In this document: positions 17,070-26,430 of the stretch, piece by piece | How the letters are laid out: every line of letters begins with the position of its first letter | Position numbering within the stretch: the stretch's first letter is position 1 | Source of the DNA: Pseudomonadota bacterium | Lineage (GTDB): Bacteria; Myxococcota_A; Polyangia; Polyangiales; Polyangiaceae | Assembly: GCA_023423895.1 (NCBI GenBank) | Contig: JAFAER010000198.1 | Coordinates: 30,189 to 94,188 of the forward strand | Length of the DNA: 64,000 nt | Direction: 5' to 3' | Program-made: the position numbers and the translations under genes | Notes under the pieces: generated by a model | What the model saw: the letters and a program-made list of their open reading frames with translations, nothing else | The model's database searches: none | Told to the model about the DNA's origin: nothing

Positions 17070-17947
17070 TCGAAGCTTGCGCCTTTCGTGCAGCTCCAGC
17101 CGGACGGGCAATCGGACGCGTCATGGCAACGCTTCGAGCAATACGTCTGGCCGAGGCAGATCAGGCTCTGGCAGTGCGTGGGGAACGAGCACGCTCCTCC
17201 GAGGTCGGTGAACGAGACCTGCGCGCACGACGTGTTGGTCGATGGCGTCGTGTTCGCCTTGTCTCCCTGGAGACAGATGTTGAACGTGCCGTTCGGGACG
17301 CATTCCCAGTTCTTCGGACATTGGTTTGCCGTCGTGCATCGCTTCGTGCACACGAACGACGGATTCAATCCCCAGCACTGCCCGGACTGGCACTGGGCGG
17401 CTTGTGTGCATCCCTTGCCGAGATCCGTGAACGACGTGTTGTCGCCGCACCCATTCCCGGAGCCCGCGTCGGCCGGTGGTGGTGCGTTGCAGTCGTTTGG
17501 GCCTGCGTTCGTCCCACCGTCCCAGCCACCGCCCGCCTGTCCGGTCCAGCAGGTGCCGAAGCTCTTGCAGGACTTCGGACAGGCGACCGCCGCGTCTTCG
17601 CATCGGCCGTTGGTGCAGTGGCGGGTGTTGACCGGCGGGCCTTGCTCACATTCGCAATACCAGTTGGGGCAGTCGTCTTCGTCGTTGCAGGTCGGGGCGT
17701 TGCTCGACGGGGCTGCGGGCGCGCCGGGGGTGTTCGTGCCTGGCGTCGTGCCGGGGATGGCGCCAGGCTCGTTCCCGCTCGACGGTCCTGTGGTGGTGCT
17801 TCCCGAGGATGAAGCTCCGGTCCCAGATCCGTCAGCTCCTTCGGATCCGCTCGAGCAGCCTGCAGCGATGAAGAGGGGCGTCGTGACGGCGAAGCTGGCC
17901 GTTGCGAAGAGTGTCCTGGCAGAGCGAAGGGGGGACGTCACGGTCAT
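17054..17947 (-). CDS. Cys-rich lipoprotein
   Basis: An ATG at 17947 starts a lipoprotein signal ending FIAAGC; the longer open frame upstream is unsupported. A Ser/Gly/Thr/Pro linker of ~55 residues leads into three Cys-rich segments. The last two share the form LGxxCxxxxxCQSxxCxGxxxxCxKxC followed by a CPxxWxC segment (CTQAAQCQSGQCWG and CSFPTHCQSLICLG). This pattern resembles small disulphide modules in other myxobacterial surface lipoproteins but is distinct from the six-repeat proteins of loci A-C. No enzyme motif. Length 297 residues. The start has no evident Shine-Dalgarno sequence. Confidence 0.65.
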   Translation of the reverse strand: MTVTSPLRSARTLFATASFAVTTPLFIAAGCSSGSEGADGSGTGASSSGSTTTGPSSGNEPGAIPGTTPGTNTPGAPAAPSSNAPTCNDEDDCPNWYCECEQGPPVNTRHCTNGRCEDAAVACPKSCKSFGTCWTGQAGGGWDGGTNAGPNDCNAPPPADAGSGNGCGDNTSFTDLGKGCTQAAQCQSGQCWGLNPSFVCTKRCTTANQCPKNWECVPNGTFNICLQGDKANTTPSTNTSCAQVSFTDLGGACSFPTHCQSLICLGQTYCSKRCHDASDCPSGWSCTKGASFDYCTK

Positions 17948-18175
17948 GGCCGCGCGCAACGCAATCGTCGTGCCTTTCGGTCGTCCGCTGACGTTTCGCG
18001 GGCTTTCACGGACGCCCATTGCTTCGTGCGCCACGGGTAGCGCCAGGTTGGCGCAAGCGACGCCGCGAAACGCAGCGTCACGGTTCGAGCCGGATGACAC
18101 CCGGGCTGCGTTGGAGGGCGGCGCGGCAACGCGTGGAGCGTCCTCACCAGAGTGCATACCGAATGTCGGCTGGCG

Positions 18176-19984
18176 TCAGCGGAGCGGATCGACCGGTACG
18201 TTGGTGAGCTTCCGCAGCGCCATGCCGCCCGGATACGCGTAGCTCGCCGCCTGCCCCCAGCCCCACACCGTCGCGGTGAACGGGCCTTGGCTCTTCATCC
18301 GCTGTAGGCCGCTCTGGCAGACCCCACCGTCGAACTCCTCGCCTGGTCCGAACTTTCGGATCAGATCGACGCGCGTGAACTCGTATTGTCCGCGCGTCCC
18401 GACGGGCTTCCAGTCGGTGAGATCGCCCGCGCACTCGAGCGAGACGTCGTCGAAACGGTCGCCGTTCTTCCGGCGGACGAGCACGAGCGAGCTTTCCTCG
18501 TAGGTGGGGTCTGCATAGAAGCTGTACGAGCTCAGATACTGCGCGGCGGGGACGACGTTCACGAACTCGGGATCCCCCTTGCAATGGTAGTGGCGACTCC
18601 CGAGGTAGTCGCTTCCGTCGCTCGGGCAGCCGCCGGTCATGTACGCCGCAAGGTAGATCGGATGATCAGCGTCCTGTGTACGGACGACGAACGCGTCGCC
18701 CGTACCCGACCAGAACGTCACGACCTCGCCGGCCGAGAGCGTGATCGGTGCGCCGGGCGGCACGACGGGATCGTAGTCGAGCTGCGTGCCGTCGCGCGCA
18801 GCGACGATGCGGTACGGCATCGGCTCGTGTTCGTCGCCGAGGCGCGGCCGATACCCGACGCCGACGTACTCCGAGCCCCATTGGTCGATGGACGGAAGCT
18901 GCTGGCTCGCGGCTTCGCATGCCCACCGGCTCGCCGGGATGAACATGCACTCGTGACCGCCGAACACGCTCGTCGGCTTGTCGGCGACGACGATGCTTCC
19001 GGAAAGCTCCTCAGCCTGGTCGAGCTGCAGAAACTGCCCCTTGTTCAGGCGATAGCTGATGGGAAGCGAGGCCGGACCGCCCACGACGCCGTGTCCGTCT
19101 TGAATGTCGCGCGTCGGACGGATCGTGATCTCGGTGTCGTCTTCGGAAGCAACGATCTGCGTGCTCGGTTTGCCGGGGCCTCCGGGCACAGGCACCCCGA
19201 CCATCTCCCACGCGTTGACGATGACGTGCTGCGTCCCCCAGACGGGGACCGGGAAGAGGAGCGTCGCCGAGGGAAGAAAGGACGTTGCGCCGCCGAACGG
19301 ATAGATCGCCGTGAGACCGACCGGAACGTTCGTCGTCAGATGGTACGACGTACCGATGCCAGTACCATCAGGGACCGGATCCACGTAGGACGCGGGCACG
19401 ACGCCGTCGGGGCATCGGATACCCTCTGCCCCGGGCTCATCGGGACCGGAATCAGAGACGAACAAGATGGCGCTCTCACCGGGCAGAATCGGGCCCTCGT
19501 GCGGGAGCAGCTTCGCGTCGCCCGGGTTGGTCCGAAACACCGCCTTCGAGAGGTCGAGCTGCTTTCCTTCGAGCTCCAGCGCGAGGTCGACCGGGAGCTC
19601 CGACGTGTTGACGACGAAGGCGGCATAGCAGGAATGACCGTACATCTTCGTGAACAGAGGCGCCTGGAAGTAGAAGTTGCAGCCGTTCGAGCTTCGGTCT
19701 GCTGCAGCCGCCGCGCAGGGCTCCTGGCAGACGCCGCCACCACATGCGAGCTCCGGCTTGCACGTCTCGACGACCGCCTCGGTACACGTGTCGACGACCG
19801 AGCGGCCGTCGAGCGAGCACCGAAGGAGGCACAGTCCTGCGTCGGCGGTCGCAGCGTCCTGACCGAAGCCGTCGGTGTTTGCTCCGAAGCCACCTTCGCG
19901 GTCGCTGCACCCGCCGATGTTCGTGACGACGCAGGCCGTGACGACGTAGACGAGCGACGCTGCGCGCGATCGTGAGAGCTTCAT
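18176..19984 (-). CDS. IgGFc-binding-domain lipoprotein (locus B)
   Basis: This 602-residue protein has a signal ending TNIGGC, a Cys-rich module (CSLDGRSVVDTC, CGGGVCQEPC, DRSSNGCNFYF) and an IgGFc-binding-like beta region with PGESAILFVSD, GTSYHLTTNVPVG, SEDDTEITI, GGHECMFIP, QWGSEYVGVGYRPR and YSFYADPTY. It ends GYPGGMALRKL-like (AYPGGMALRKL). The ATG overlaps the RCC1 stop by 4 nt. It is the last gene of locus B and is clearly the nearest relative of 56903-58696. The family name comes from a human mucus protein; binding of antibody here is not implied. Confidence 0.75.
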   Translation of the reverse strand: MKLSRSRAASLVYVVTACVVTNIGGCSDREGGFGANTDGFGQDAATADAGLCLLRCSLDGRSVVDTCTEAVVETCKPELACGGGVCQEPCAAAAADRSSNGCNFYFQAPLFTKMYGHSCYAAFVVNTSELPVDLALELEGKQLDLSKAVFRTNPGDAKLLPHEGPILPGESAILFVSDSGPDEPGAEGIRCPDGVVPASYVDPVPDGTGIGTSYHLTTNVPVGLTAIYPFGGATSFLPSATLLFPVPVWGTQHVIVNAWEMVGVPVPGGPGKPSTQIVASEDDTEITIRPTRDIQDGHGVVGGPASLPISYRLNKGQFLQLDQAEELSGSIVVADKPTSVFGGHECMFIPASRWACEAASQQLPSIDQWGSEYVGVGYRPRLGDEHEPMPYRIVAARDGTQLDYDPVVPPGAPITLSAGEVVTFWSGTGDAFVVRTQDADHPIYLAAYMTGGCPSDGSDYLGSRHYHCKGDPEFVNVVPAAQYLSSYSFYADPTYEESSLVLVRRKNGDRFDDVSLECAGDLTDWKPVGTRGQYEFTRVDLIRKFGPGEEFDGGVCQSGLQRMKSQGPFTATVWGWGQAASYAYPGGMALRKLTNVPVDPLR

Positions 19985-21300
19985 GGGAGCAGCACCTCCT
20001 GCGGGGTGAAGTCTGGCGTGCGGATCATCCCGGTCCCGAGCTGTCCGTAGAAGTTGCTCCCCCAGCAGTAGATCTTCCCGGTCGTGAGAAGAGCGCAGCT
20101 GGCCTTTGGCGTCGTTCGCACTTCGGCCGCGGGGGCCGGCAAGCCTTTCACTTTCACGGGTTCACCGGCAAAGTCGTACTTCGTGGCGTCGCCCGCCTGC
20201 CCGCTCTCGTTCGGCCCCCAGCAATACACGTCGCCGGAGAGGCCGACGGCGCAGCCGCGGCGTCCGGTGCTCAGCAGGAAGACGGCCGTCGTCGCCACCT
20301 GCGAGACGGGCTCCGGCGTCCGCACCAGCTCCGGCAACGCTCGACTCAGCGGATCGTTGTGCGCCGAGTATTGTCCCATCCCGCCCCAGCAATACGCGGC
20401 GCCGTTCGATACGGCGCACGCTTCGTCGAACAAGACGTCGACGTTCGTGACGTTCGGCAGGGAGATCGGCTTCGGACGAGGATCGGGGAAGAGAGACGAG
20501 ACGCGGCCAAGCGGCGGGTTTGCGCCCCAGCTCAAGAGCGTACCGTCTTCGCGCAGCGCGAACGTCGCGTCACCCACGGCCACGCTTCGGATCGGCGCCC
20601 CGGGCGGGATGCCGATGTCGTGGGGGGCCCAGCCGCTCTCGGCACTGTCGCCGACGACGGGCTTCGCGACCTGACCGTTGGCGTTGCTTCCCCAGCAGAC
20701 GACGCCGCCGTCCGCGACGGCGCACGCCACCGCGGCGAGGTGCGGGGCGAGGGCGCGCACGCTCACCGACGAAGCAGCGGCGATGGGAAGCTTCACGGGC
20801 GTTGGCTCGGCCGTCATTCCGTTTGTCTCGTCACGAAGGTACGGCCCGACGCCCCAGCACCAGGTCCCACCGCTTTGGTCGATCGCGCACAGGCGGTCGA
20901 GACGTGTGATCTTCGGGAGACCGTCGACCTTGGCAGGCGTCGCGCTTCCGTATTCGGTCACATCGGGCCCGCGCCCGAGCTGCGCTCTGTCGTTCTCTCC
21001 CCAGCAGACGACACTTCCGTCTTGGAGGAGCGCGCAGAAGCTCTCGCTGATGCCGGCGACGATCGAGACGCCGCAGGACGCTCCGGTGCAGTCGACGGGC
21101 AGTGGTGACGCGTCGAGCGGTCCCGCATCACGCACGTCGGTTGCTCCCGCGTCGGTGTCCGCGTCCGACGCGGTGTCGGGGACCGACGCGTCTTCCAGGG
21201 CGTCTGGCGAGGGCCTTGGAGCGTCTTCCGTCGCACAGCTCACCGTCGCCCCGGCCATGGTCCCCACGAGGACGACGACGAGGACGCCAAACCGCGGCAT
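19981..21300 (-). CDS. RCC1-repeat lipoprotein (locus B)
   Basis: The 439-residue protein opens with a hydrophobic signal (MPRFGVLVVVLVGTMAGATVSC), then an acidic Asp/Ala linker and the conserved CTGASCGV element. RCC1 repeats follow: VVCWGENDRAQLG, WCWGVGPYL, VVCWGSNANGQV, LLSWGANPPLG, YCWGGMGQYS, YCWGPNESGQAG and YCWGSNFYGQLG, seven in all, enough for one complete propeller. The start ATG lies one base after the preceding TGA (TGAGATG), with no independent ribosome site, so translation must be coupled. A frame extending to 21495 is an artefact of the overlap with the upstream gene. Confidence 0.8.
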   Translation of the reverse strand: MPRFGVLVVVLVGTMAGATVSCATEDAPRPSPDALEDASVPDTASDADTDAGATDVRDAGPLDASPLPVDCTGASCGVSIVAGISESFCALLQDGSVVCWGENDRAQLGRGPDVTEYGSATPAKVDGLPKITRLDRLCAIDQSGGTWCWGVGPYLRDETNGMTAEPTPVKLPIAAASSVSVRALAPHLAAVACAVADGGVVCWGSNANGQVAKPVVGDSAESGWAPHDIGIPPGAPIRSVAVGDATFALREDGTLLSWGANPPLGRVSSLFPDPRPKPISLPNVTNVDVLFDEACAVSNGAAYCWGGMGQYSAHNDPLSRALPELVRTPEPVSQVATTAVFLLSTGRRGCAVGLSGDVYCWGPNESGQAGDATKYDFAGEPVKVKGLPAPAAEVRTTPKASCALLTTGKIYCWGSNFYGQLGTGMIRTPDFTPQEVLLP

Positions 21301-21301
21301 C

Positions 21302-22612
21302 TCAAGGAGTCGTTTTGTGTAGCGCACGTAGATCTCCGATGGCCCAGATGTTCGTGTTGGAAGTCCCGCGAATCTGGTGAAACGCGCGCGGATTCGATTC
21401 GCCATTGATCGATACGGTCGAATATTCGTAGGCGCTCCCGTCCGAGAAGACGTTCGCGCCGTGGAGCACGGTGCTTCCCCCGGATCCGGTTTCACGTCCT
21501 GTGACGAACCATAGCTCGTCGGGCGACAATCCCCACATCGACAGCAACACGATGCCCGTGGGCAGGGGCGGATGAGCCGTGAAGTGCTCGACCGTCCCGT
21601 CGGCGTTCAGGAGGATCCTGGCCACGTCAGTGGTCTGATTGCTGACTCTGGTGACGCCGATGAACTGGCCACTCACTGTGATGTTGGCGCCGTAGGTGAA
21701 GGCGCCCGGGATCGTCTCGAAGTCCTGTTTGGTCTTGCACTCGCCGGTCGCGGGGTCGACATCAGCGTCGGCGACGATCTTGTAGCCCGACGCGTCTTTG
21801 TGCACGAGGATGCCGCATCCGCCGTATCCGTTGCTGAGGAAGTCTTCAGGGCCTCTGCCTCCCGCGATCCATAGATCGTTTGGGCCCGTTCCGACGATGT
21901 CGGTCATCAGCACGCTGTCTGGGTCGTCTTCGAAGGCGTATTCGAGGACCCATGATGCGCCATTGCCTATAGCAGTTCGGTCCAGGCGATAGATCGATTT
22001 GCAGAACGTCAGATAGATATCGTTCGGCCCGGTGCCGCCGACGAGCGGAGGGATGTACTGGCTGCACCTCTGCGGCGGCAACGTCTCCCACGTCCAGCTC
22101 GTCGCTGGCGGTGATGGCCTCGTCCCGTGATAGACGGTTCCCAAGAAGCTGAAGTCGGTGAAGTCGATGCCCATCTGGGCGACGTACACCTCGTCTTCGT
22201 TGGGCGACCAGAGGTTCGTGAGATTGGTGGAGACTCCGTTCTGTCGGTTGTCGTCGATGAACGACCATTGGTTGGTCGAGTGATCCCATTCCAGAATCTT
22301 TTGCCCGATGACCTCGTTGGCGCCGAGGCCGAAGGCGCGAGTCGGAAACGGGTGGATGTGGAGGAATTCGAACGAATCATCCGGTAGCTCTGTCGGGCAC
22401 CATCCTGCCGGGCTACATTCCGGCGGGCCTCGGTGCGCGTCGAGCAGAGCATCCGCGCCCGCGTCGACCGCGGCTTCGGCGTCGAGACGCAGGTCCCCGC
22501 CGCCGTCCGCAGACGGCGCAGGATCGGCAGGCCCATCGTCCGAGCTGGCGCATGCAGCCGAAGCTGCGAGCGCGAGAAACACGCACGCGAACGGCAAGCG
22601 CTTGCGACTCAC
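21302..22612 (-). CDS. Second beta-propeller lipoprotein (locus B)
   Basis: The GTG at 22612 overlaps the previous stop (GTGA) and has AGGAGG 6 nt upstream; the large frame extending to 23395 is spurious. The 436-residue protein has a signal ending AASAAC, an Asp/Ala linker, a CSPAGWCPTELPDDSFEF element, then diverged blades: NEDEVYVAQM, GPNDIYLTFC, GPNDLWIAGGRG, SPDELWFVTGR and NTNIWAIGD. The C-terminus (LHKTTP) matches the locus C homologue (YHKTTP). GC is slightly lower in places than in its neighbours. The role is presumably structural. Confidence 0.7.
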   Translation of the reverse strand: MSRKRLPFACVFLALAASAACASSDDGPADPAPSADGGGDLRLDAEAAVDAGADALLDAHRGPPECSPAGWCPTELPDDSFEFLHIHPFPTRAFGLGANEVIGQKILEWDHSTNQWSFIDDNRQNGVSTNLTNLWSPNEDEVYVAQMGIDFTDFSFLGTVYHGTRPSPPATSWTWETLPPQRCSQYIPPLVGGTGPNDIYLTFCKSIYRLDRTAIGNGASWVLEYAFEDDPDSVLMTDIVGTGPNDLWIAGGRGPEDFLSNGYGGCGILVHKDASGYKIVADADVDPATGECKTKQDFETIPGAFTYGANITVSGQFIGVTRVSNQTTDVARILLNADGTVEHFTAHPPLPTGIVLLSMWGLSPDELWFVTGRETGSGGSTVLHGANVFSDGSAYEYSTVSINGESNPRAFHQIRGTSNTNIWAIGDLRALHKTTP

Positions 22613-23826
22613 GGTCTTCCTCCTAGCGAGAGAACCACGCCATCGCCCCCAATCCAGACATGTCCGGGAGCGGAGGCCCATACGGTGTACAGGTCCGGAC
22701 GACGCCCGCCGAGAGCGGCCACGTCGACGCGCGACCACGCTGCGCCGTCGTAGTGAAGGACCGTCGCGGCATTGCCGACGGCCCAGATGTCGTTCGGACC
22801 CGTTCCCCAGACCGCGTTGAGCGCCTCGGTCGTCGGCACGGCGTCGACGACGTCGAACGTATCCGGGTGGCCGGTGTAGTGGCGGATCGTGCCGCCGCCT
22901 CCGACGGCCCAGACGTCGTTCCCTGACGCGGCCCAGACGCCGCTGAAGCCTGCCCATGTCTGGGTGTCGAACGGAGCGACTTTGGGCGAATCGCTCGACG
23001 CGCTCGTGATGTGGACGGCGGAGCCCCTGTATCCGACTGCCCACACGTCGTCGTTGGAAATGCCGTGGACACTCGTCAGCCGCCGACAGCCGAACGTCGC
23101 GCACGTTCCTGGCGGGAGTAGACGGACGACTTCGAAGCGTTGCTCTTCTGGACCGTAACGAAGGCGCCAGATGCCGTTCGTCGTCAGGTCGGAGACGCCG
23201 GGAATGTCTGGGGGCGCAACCGATGTGCAGAATCCCCACTCCGAACCCGCCGATGACCAGGCCGACGTCAGCTGGAAGCCATCGTTCAGCTCGGGTGGCC
23301 TCGTCACGGGACCGCGGGCGAGCCAACCGTCGGCGGAGGGGGGGCCCGCGTCGGCGGGGGGCTCGGGGGCGCCGCCACGGGAGTAGAGCGCCCACGACGC
23401 GAAACCGACTTCACCGGAGTCGCGGAGCCAGAGCGCACCGATCGAGTCTTGGCTTCCGAGCTCGAGACGCTTCCACGTCGTGCCATCGAAGTGTCCGACC
23501 GCGCCACGCGCACCCACGGCCCAGACGTCATTTGCCGAGCGACCGCGGATGGCGTTGATGCGCGTGCGCAGGTCGAGCGCGCCACCGACGGTGTCCGCAC
23601 CGAACAGCCCGGCCGGGCAGAGCGTGTGCGGCGTGCAGGGGAGGTCGGTCGCGGCATCTGCGGCATCATCGTTGCTCGCCTCGGGACTGCCATCGGGCAG
23701 CGTGTTCGGGTCCGGGAGCTCGCCGGGGCCGATGCCGTCGTCGTTGGTGGCGCACGCGCCCAGGAAGGCGAGCGAAGCCGTGCCGCCTGCGAGCAAGGCA
23801 AACCCCAAGAGCCAGGCCGTCTTCAT
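22609..23826 (-). CDS. First beta-propeller lipoprotein, DVWAVG repeats (locus B)
   Basis: This 405-residue product has a signal ending AFLGAC, a clear lipobox. A Cys pair follows the acidic linker (LPCTPHTLCPAGLFG), then regular blades SANDVWAVGARG, NDDVWAVGYRG, GNDVWAVGGGG, PNDIWAVGNAA and PGHVWIGGDG, ending SLGGRP. The ATG overlaps the Cys-rich gene stop by 4 nt, with GGAGGAG upstream. The C-terminal ~170 residues align closely with the locus C protein, including RRPDLYTVW versus RRPRLDRIW. Confidence 0.75.
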   Translation of the reverse strand: MKTAWLLGFALLAGGTASLAFLGACATNDDGIGPGELPDPNTLPDGSPEASNDDAADAATDLPCTPHTLCPAGLFGADTVGGALDLRTRINAIRGRSANDVWAVGARGAVGHFDGTTWKRLELGSQDSIGALWLRDSGEVGFASWALYSRGGAPEPPADAGPPSADGWLARGPVTRPPELNDGFQLTSAWSSAGSEWGFCTSVAPPDIPGVSDLTTNGIWRLRYGPEEQRFEVVRLLPPGTCATFGCRRLTSVHGISNDDVWAVGYRGSAVHITSASSDSPKVAPFDTQTWAGFSGVWAASGNDVWAVGGGGTIRHYTGHPDTFDVVDAVPTTEALNAVWGTGPNDIWAVGNAATVLHYDGAAWSRVDVAALGGRRPDLYTVWASAPGHVWIGGDGVVLSLGGRP

Positions 23827-25007
23827 TGAGTCGTAACTCCTCCGCCCTCGCAGGGCTCGACGGCGCATCGGCCGCCGATGCATGGCTGGCCGCCGGCAAT
23901 GTCACAAGCGTTTCCACAGACGCCGCAGTTCCGCGGGTCCGCGGTGAGGTTCGTTTCGCATCCGTCCGACGGATCGCCGTTGCAGTCGCCTCGACCCAGC
24001 AAGCACTCGTAGCGGCACGAACCGTAGGCGCAGTGGGGTCTGCCGCCCGCGAATGGTTTGGCGAAGGCGCAGCTGTTGCCGCACGCGCCGCAATGGCTCG
24101 TGCTCGTGGCGAGGTCGACGCAGGTGTCCCCGCACAGCTGCTGACCTGGAGGGCAAACGCACGTGGGGCGTTCGTTGACGATCCGGCAACTCTGGCCGGG
24201 ATCGCACGCAGTCGTGCATGCTCCACAGCTCGTCGGGAGCAAGAGATCCGTCTCGCAACCGTTATCCGACTTGCCGTCGCAATCGGCCCAGCCGCTCTCG
24301 CACTTCGGATGCCCGCATTCGCCGTTCTGGCAGCCCAGATAGACGTTGGGAGGGAGTGCCCCGCCGTCGCTCGGCGTCGGCGTACACGTCGTCCCGCATG
24401 AGCCGCAGTTCTGGTCGCCCGACTGCGTGTCGACACACTTTTGATCGCAATACGTCTGTCCAGGATCGCAACCGCACTGGGACGGCGCACCTTGCCTTGC
24501 GATGCACGGTTTCGCCGGATCCGGACAGACGTCGCCACAGGCCGCGCATGCGCCGTTCGTACCGAGCTGCGTCTCGCAGTCGTCGTCCGGGAGATTGTTG
24601 CAGTCTGCCCACCCTTCAGCGCAGGCGAACGTGCACTTGCCTTCGATGCAGGCGTACGTGGCGGAGCCCGTAGTGTTGTAGCAGGAGAATCCGCACGCGC
24701 CGCAGTTGAGTGGATCGTTGAGGAGGTTCACGTCGCACGCGAAGCGCGAGGACGCGCACGTGGAGTACGGATCAGGGCACTTGGTCACCGGGCAGTACTG
24801 CACGAGCCCCGCATCACAGGTCCCGTCCGCGTTGCAGTCGTCCATCCCGGCCTCCGCGACGAACGAGAGCGAGGCATCGCGGTCGGTCGGCGCGATGCCC
24901 AAGCTTTCGTCGGAGCGAGTCGCGCAGGCCGCCGAGGCCGCGACGAGCCCCAGCACGAGGCCGGAGACGAGGGCCGGAATGCCTAACGATCTTCGGATGG
25001 GTGTCAC
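23823..25007 (-). CDS. Six-repeat Cys-rich lipoprotein (locus B)
   Basis: A GTG at 25007 with GGAG upstream starts a 394-residue protein with signal ending AASAAC. Six Cys units follow (LNCGACGFSC, ACAACGDVC, QNCGSCGTTC, TSCGACTTAC, SHCGACGNSC, RNCGVCGNAC). Inter-unit segments of the type GWADCDGKSDNGCET and GRGDCNGDPSDGCET are shared with loci A and C. One unit has a Gly to Thr change in the core, so repeats are drifting. It ends GQPCIGGRCAVEPCEG. It begins 84 nt after the membrane TPR gene, the longest gap inside locus B and a possible site for internal regulation. Confidence 0.75.
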   Translation of the reverse strand: MTPIRRSLGIPALVSGLVLGLVAASAACATRSDESLGIAPTDRDASLSFVAEAGMDDCNADGTCDAGLVQYCPVTKCPDPYSTCASSRFACDVNLLNDPLNCGACGFSCYNTTGSATYACIEGKCTFACAEGWADCNNLPDDDCETQLGTNGACAACGDVCPDPAKPCIARQGAPSQCGCDPGQTYCDQKCVDTQSGDQNCGSCGTTCTPTPSDGGALPPNVYLGCQNGECGHPKCESGWADCDGKSDNGCETDLLLPTSCGACTTACDPGQSCRIVNERPTCVCPPGQQLCGDTCVDLATSTSHCGACGNSCAFAKPFAGGRPHCAYGSCRYECLLGRGDCNGDPSDGCETNLTADPRNCGVCGNACDIAGGQPCIGGRCAVEPCEGGGVTTQ

Positions 25008-25091
25008 GGCAGGCGAGCTCCAGAGATTGAGCGAAATCGGCGACGGCGTCCCGGCATCGGGCGATGACGGTATTCGTGAAGTGGAATGGCT

Positions 25092-25835
25092 TCAGCGCGC
25101 GTGCGGGGCATGCGAGTGCTGGTCGACGAGGCGGCGAATGCGATGCACGTGAGGCGACGTCGGGAAGCGCGCCTCGAAGGCTCGCGCCCGCGCACGCATC
25201 TCGTCGTCACGTCCGAGCCGCGCGAGGGCGTCGATCGCGATGCGCTCTCGCTCCTGGACGAACGCGCCCGCAGGACAACGCTCCGAGTGCTCGCGCGCGA
25301 GCGACAGCGCGCCGTTCACGTCGCCTGAGCGCAGCGCGGCGTCGGCGCGATCGAGGAGTTGGATCTCGCCGGCGCAACCGAGAGGACTGCCGGCGGATGC
25401 GGGACGTGCGAGAGGACGACTCGCCACGGACGGCAGCGAATCGACGGAGACGAGCGGCGGCGACGGTGGCGGCGTGGTGGGCGTTGCTGTGGTGGTCCCC
25501 AACTCCGCGACCGAAGCGGCGGGCCCCGCACCGCCGAGAGGCAGAGCGCTCGCCACGGCAGCCGGCCGGGGAGGGCTATCGATGTCCTGCCGAACCAATG
25601 CGATCCCGACCAAGAGTCCAACCGCGATCCCCGCCGCTATCAGCCATCGCCGAGCAGACGACGACGCGAACGTGCCCTGCCTGTTCATCACTGGTCCCAG
25701 TCGGGAGGCGAGCTGCTGCATCTCGTCATCGGTCGGCGCGTCGGTTCGCTCCGTCCGGATGAGCGCGCGCATGAACTCTTCTTCCGAGGAAGCGCCGTCC
25801 GTGAGATCGGCCAGACGAATCGGCTCGTGACTCAT
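25092..25835 (-). CDS. Single-pass membrane protein, candidate anti-sigma factor (locus B)
   Basis: The 247-residue protein has a ~60-residue cytoplasmic N-terminus with an acidic patch (SSEEEFMRALIRTERTDAPT). One transmembrane helix (WLIAAGIAVGLLVGIALV), a Pro/Thr-rich linker and a compact helical domain follow; the last contains AGAFVQERERIAIDALARLGR, nearly the same as in locus C (HGALDQEREIVAIDALVRLGR). The ATG overlaps the sigma stop by 4 nt. There is no zinc-binding anti-sigma motif. The conserved periplasmic helical part suggests it senses envelope components and releases the sigma factor, but this is inference. Confidence 0.65.
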   Translation of the reverse strand: MSHEPIRLADLTDGASSEEEFMRALIRTERTDAPTDDEMQQLASRLGPVMNRQGTFASSSARRWLIAAGIAVGLLVGIALVRQDIDSPPRPAAVASALPLGGAGPAASVAELGTTTATPTTPPPSPPLVSVDSLPSVASRPLARPASAGSPLGCAGEIQLLDRADAALRSGDVNGALSLAREHSERCPAGAFVQERERIAIDALARLGRDDEMRARARAFEARFPTSPHVHRIRRLVDQHSHAPHAR

Positions 25836-26401
25836 TTGAACTCCCTCCGCGCGCGGTAGCGGCGAACGGCCTCCGCCACCTCCTCCCGTGCGGCGCGCAA
25901 ACGCGTGTACGCCGTCTGGACCGGACAGCCCACGATCTGAGCGACTTCCGCCATGGGTCTCTCTTCGAGCTCGAAGAGGACGAACACCGAGCGCTTGTCG
26001 TCGTCGAGCTGATCCAGGATCGTGACGAGCACCTCGCGCGCTCGCTTCGCGTCGAGATGCTCGACCGGCGTGGTAGGATCGATCTGCTCGTCGGCCGCGT
26101 CCTCGGCGACCTCACGCGCGCTGCTCCGTCGGCGACGGTACTTCGCCGCGACTCGGATGCAGATCCCGTAGACCCAGGCGCGCATCGAAGACGGCTTCTC
26201 GAGCACACCGAGCTTCCGGTGGACGATGACGAAGACTTCCTGGAACGCGTCTTCGACGTCCGCCGTACGGACACCGAGCCGGCGAAGCAGACGGTGCACG
26301 CTCGCTCCGTGCTCTCTCAAGATCGTCGCGACGTCGGGAGGTGAGCTCACGGCAAGCACCGCCGGCGTGTTGCTGACGGAGGTGAGGGATCCCGGGGCCA
26401 C
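25832..26401 (-). CDS. ECF-type RNA polymerase sigma factor (locus B)
   Basis: From the GTG at 26401 the product is 189 residues, exactly the length of the locus C homologue, which supports this start; a GTG at 26350 is the alternative. Region 2 reads VEDAFQEVFVIVHRKL with SMRAWVYGICIRVAAKYRRR, and region 4 reads PMAEVAQIVGCPVQTAYTRLRAARE. It is about half identical by eye to 50451-51020. It starts 29 nt after the barrel-like gene. A TACGAT hexamer at 26441-26446, inside the end of that gene, could be an internal promoter. A 507-residue frame in the same register extends into the upstream gene and is not real. Confidence 0.8.
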   Translation of the reverse strand: MAPGSLTSVSNTPAVLAVSSPPDVATILREHGASVHRLLRRLGVRTADVEDAFQEVFVIVHRKLGVLEKPSSMRAWVYGICIRVAAKYRRRRSSAREVAEDAADEQIDPTTPVEHLDAKRAREVLVTILDQLDDDKRSVFVLFELEERPMAEVAQIVGCPVQTAYTRLRAAREEVAEAVRRYRARREFK

Positions 26402-26430
26402 GATGGGTTGGTGCGGACCGGGGGGGCGGA

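Noticed and set aside
18386..19975. Long plus-strand open frame opposite the IgGFc gene of locus B
   Set aside because: Arg/Ala/Asp-rich antisense frame produced by the third-position GC bias of the real minus-strand gene; no signal, motif or family pattern. Similar shadows at 56780-58834, 38543-40474, 10012-11445 and 1487-2668 were dropped for the same reason.
22613..23395. N-terminal extension of the second propeller gene of locus B
   Set aside because: It reads out of phase through the first propeller gene; the signal peptide and AGGAGG at 22612 mark the real start.
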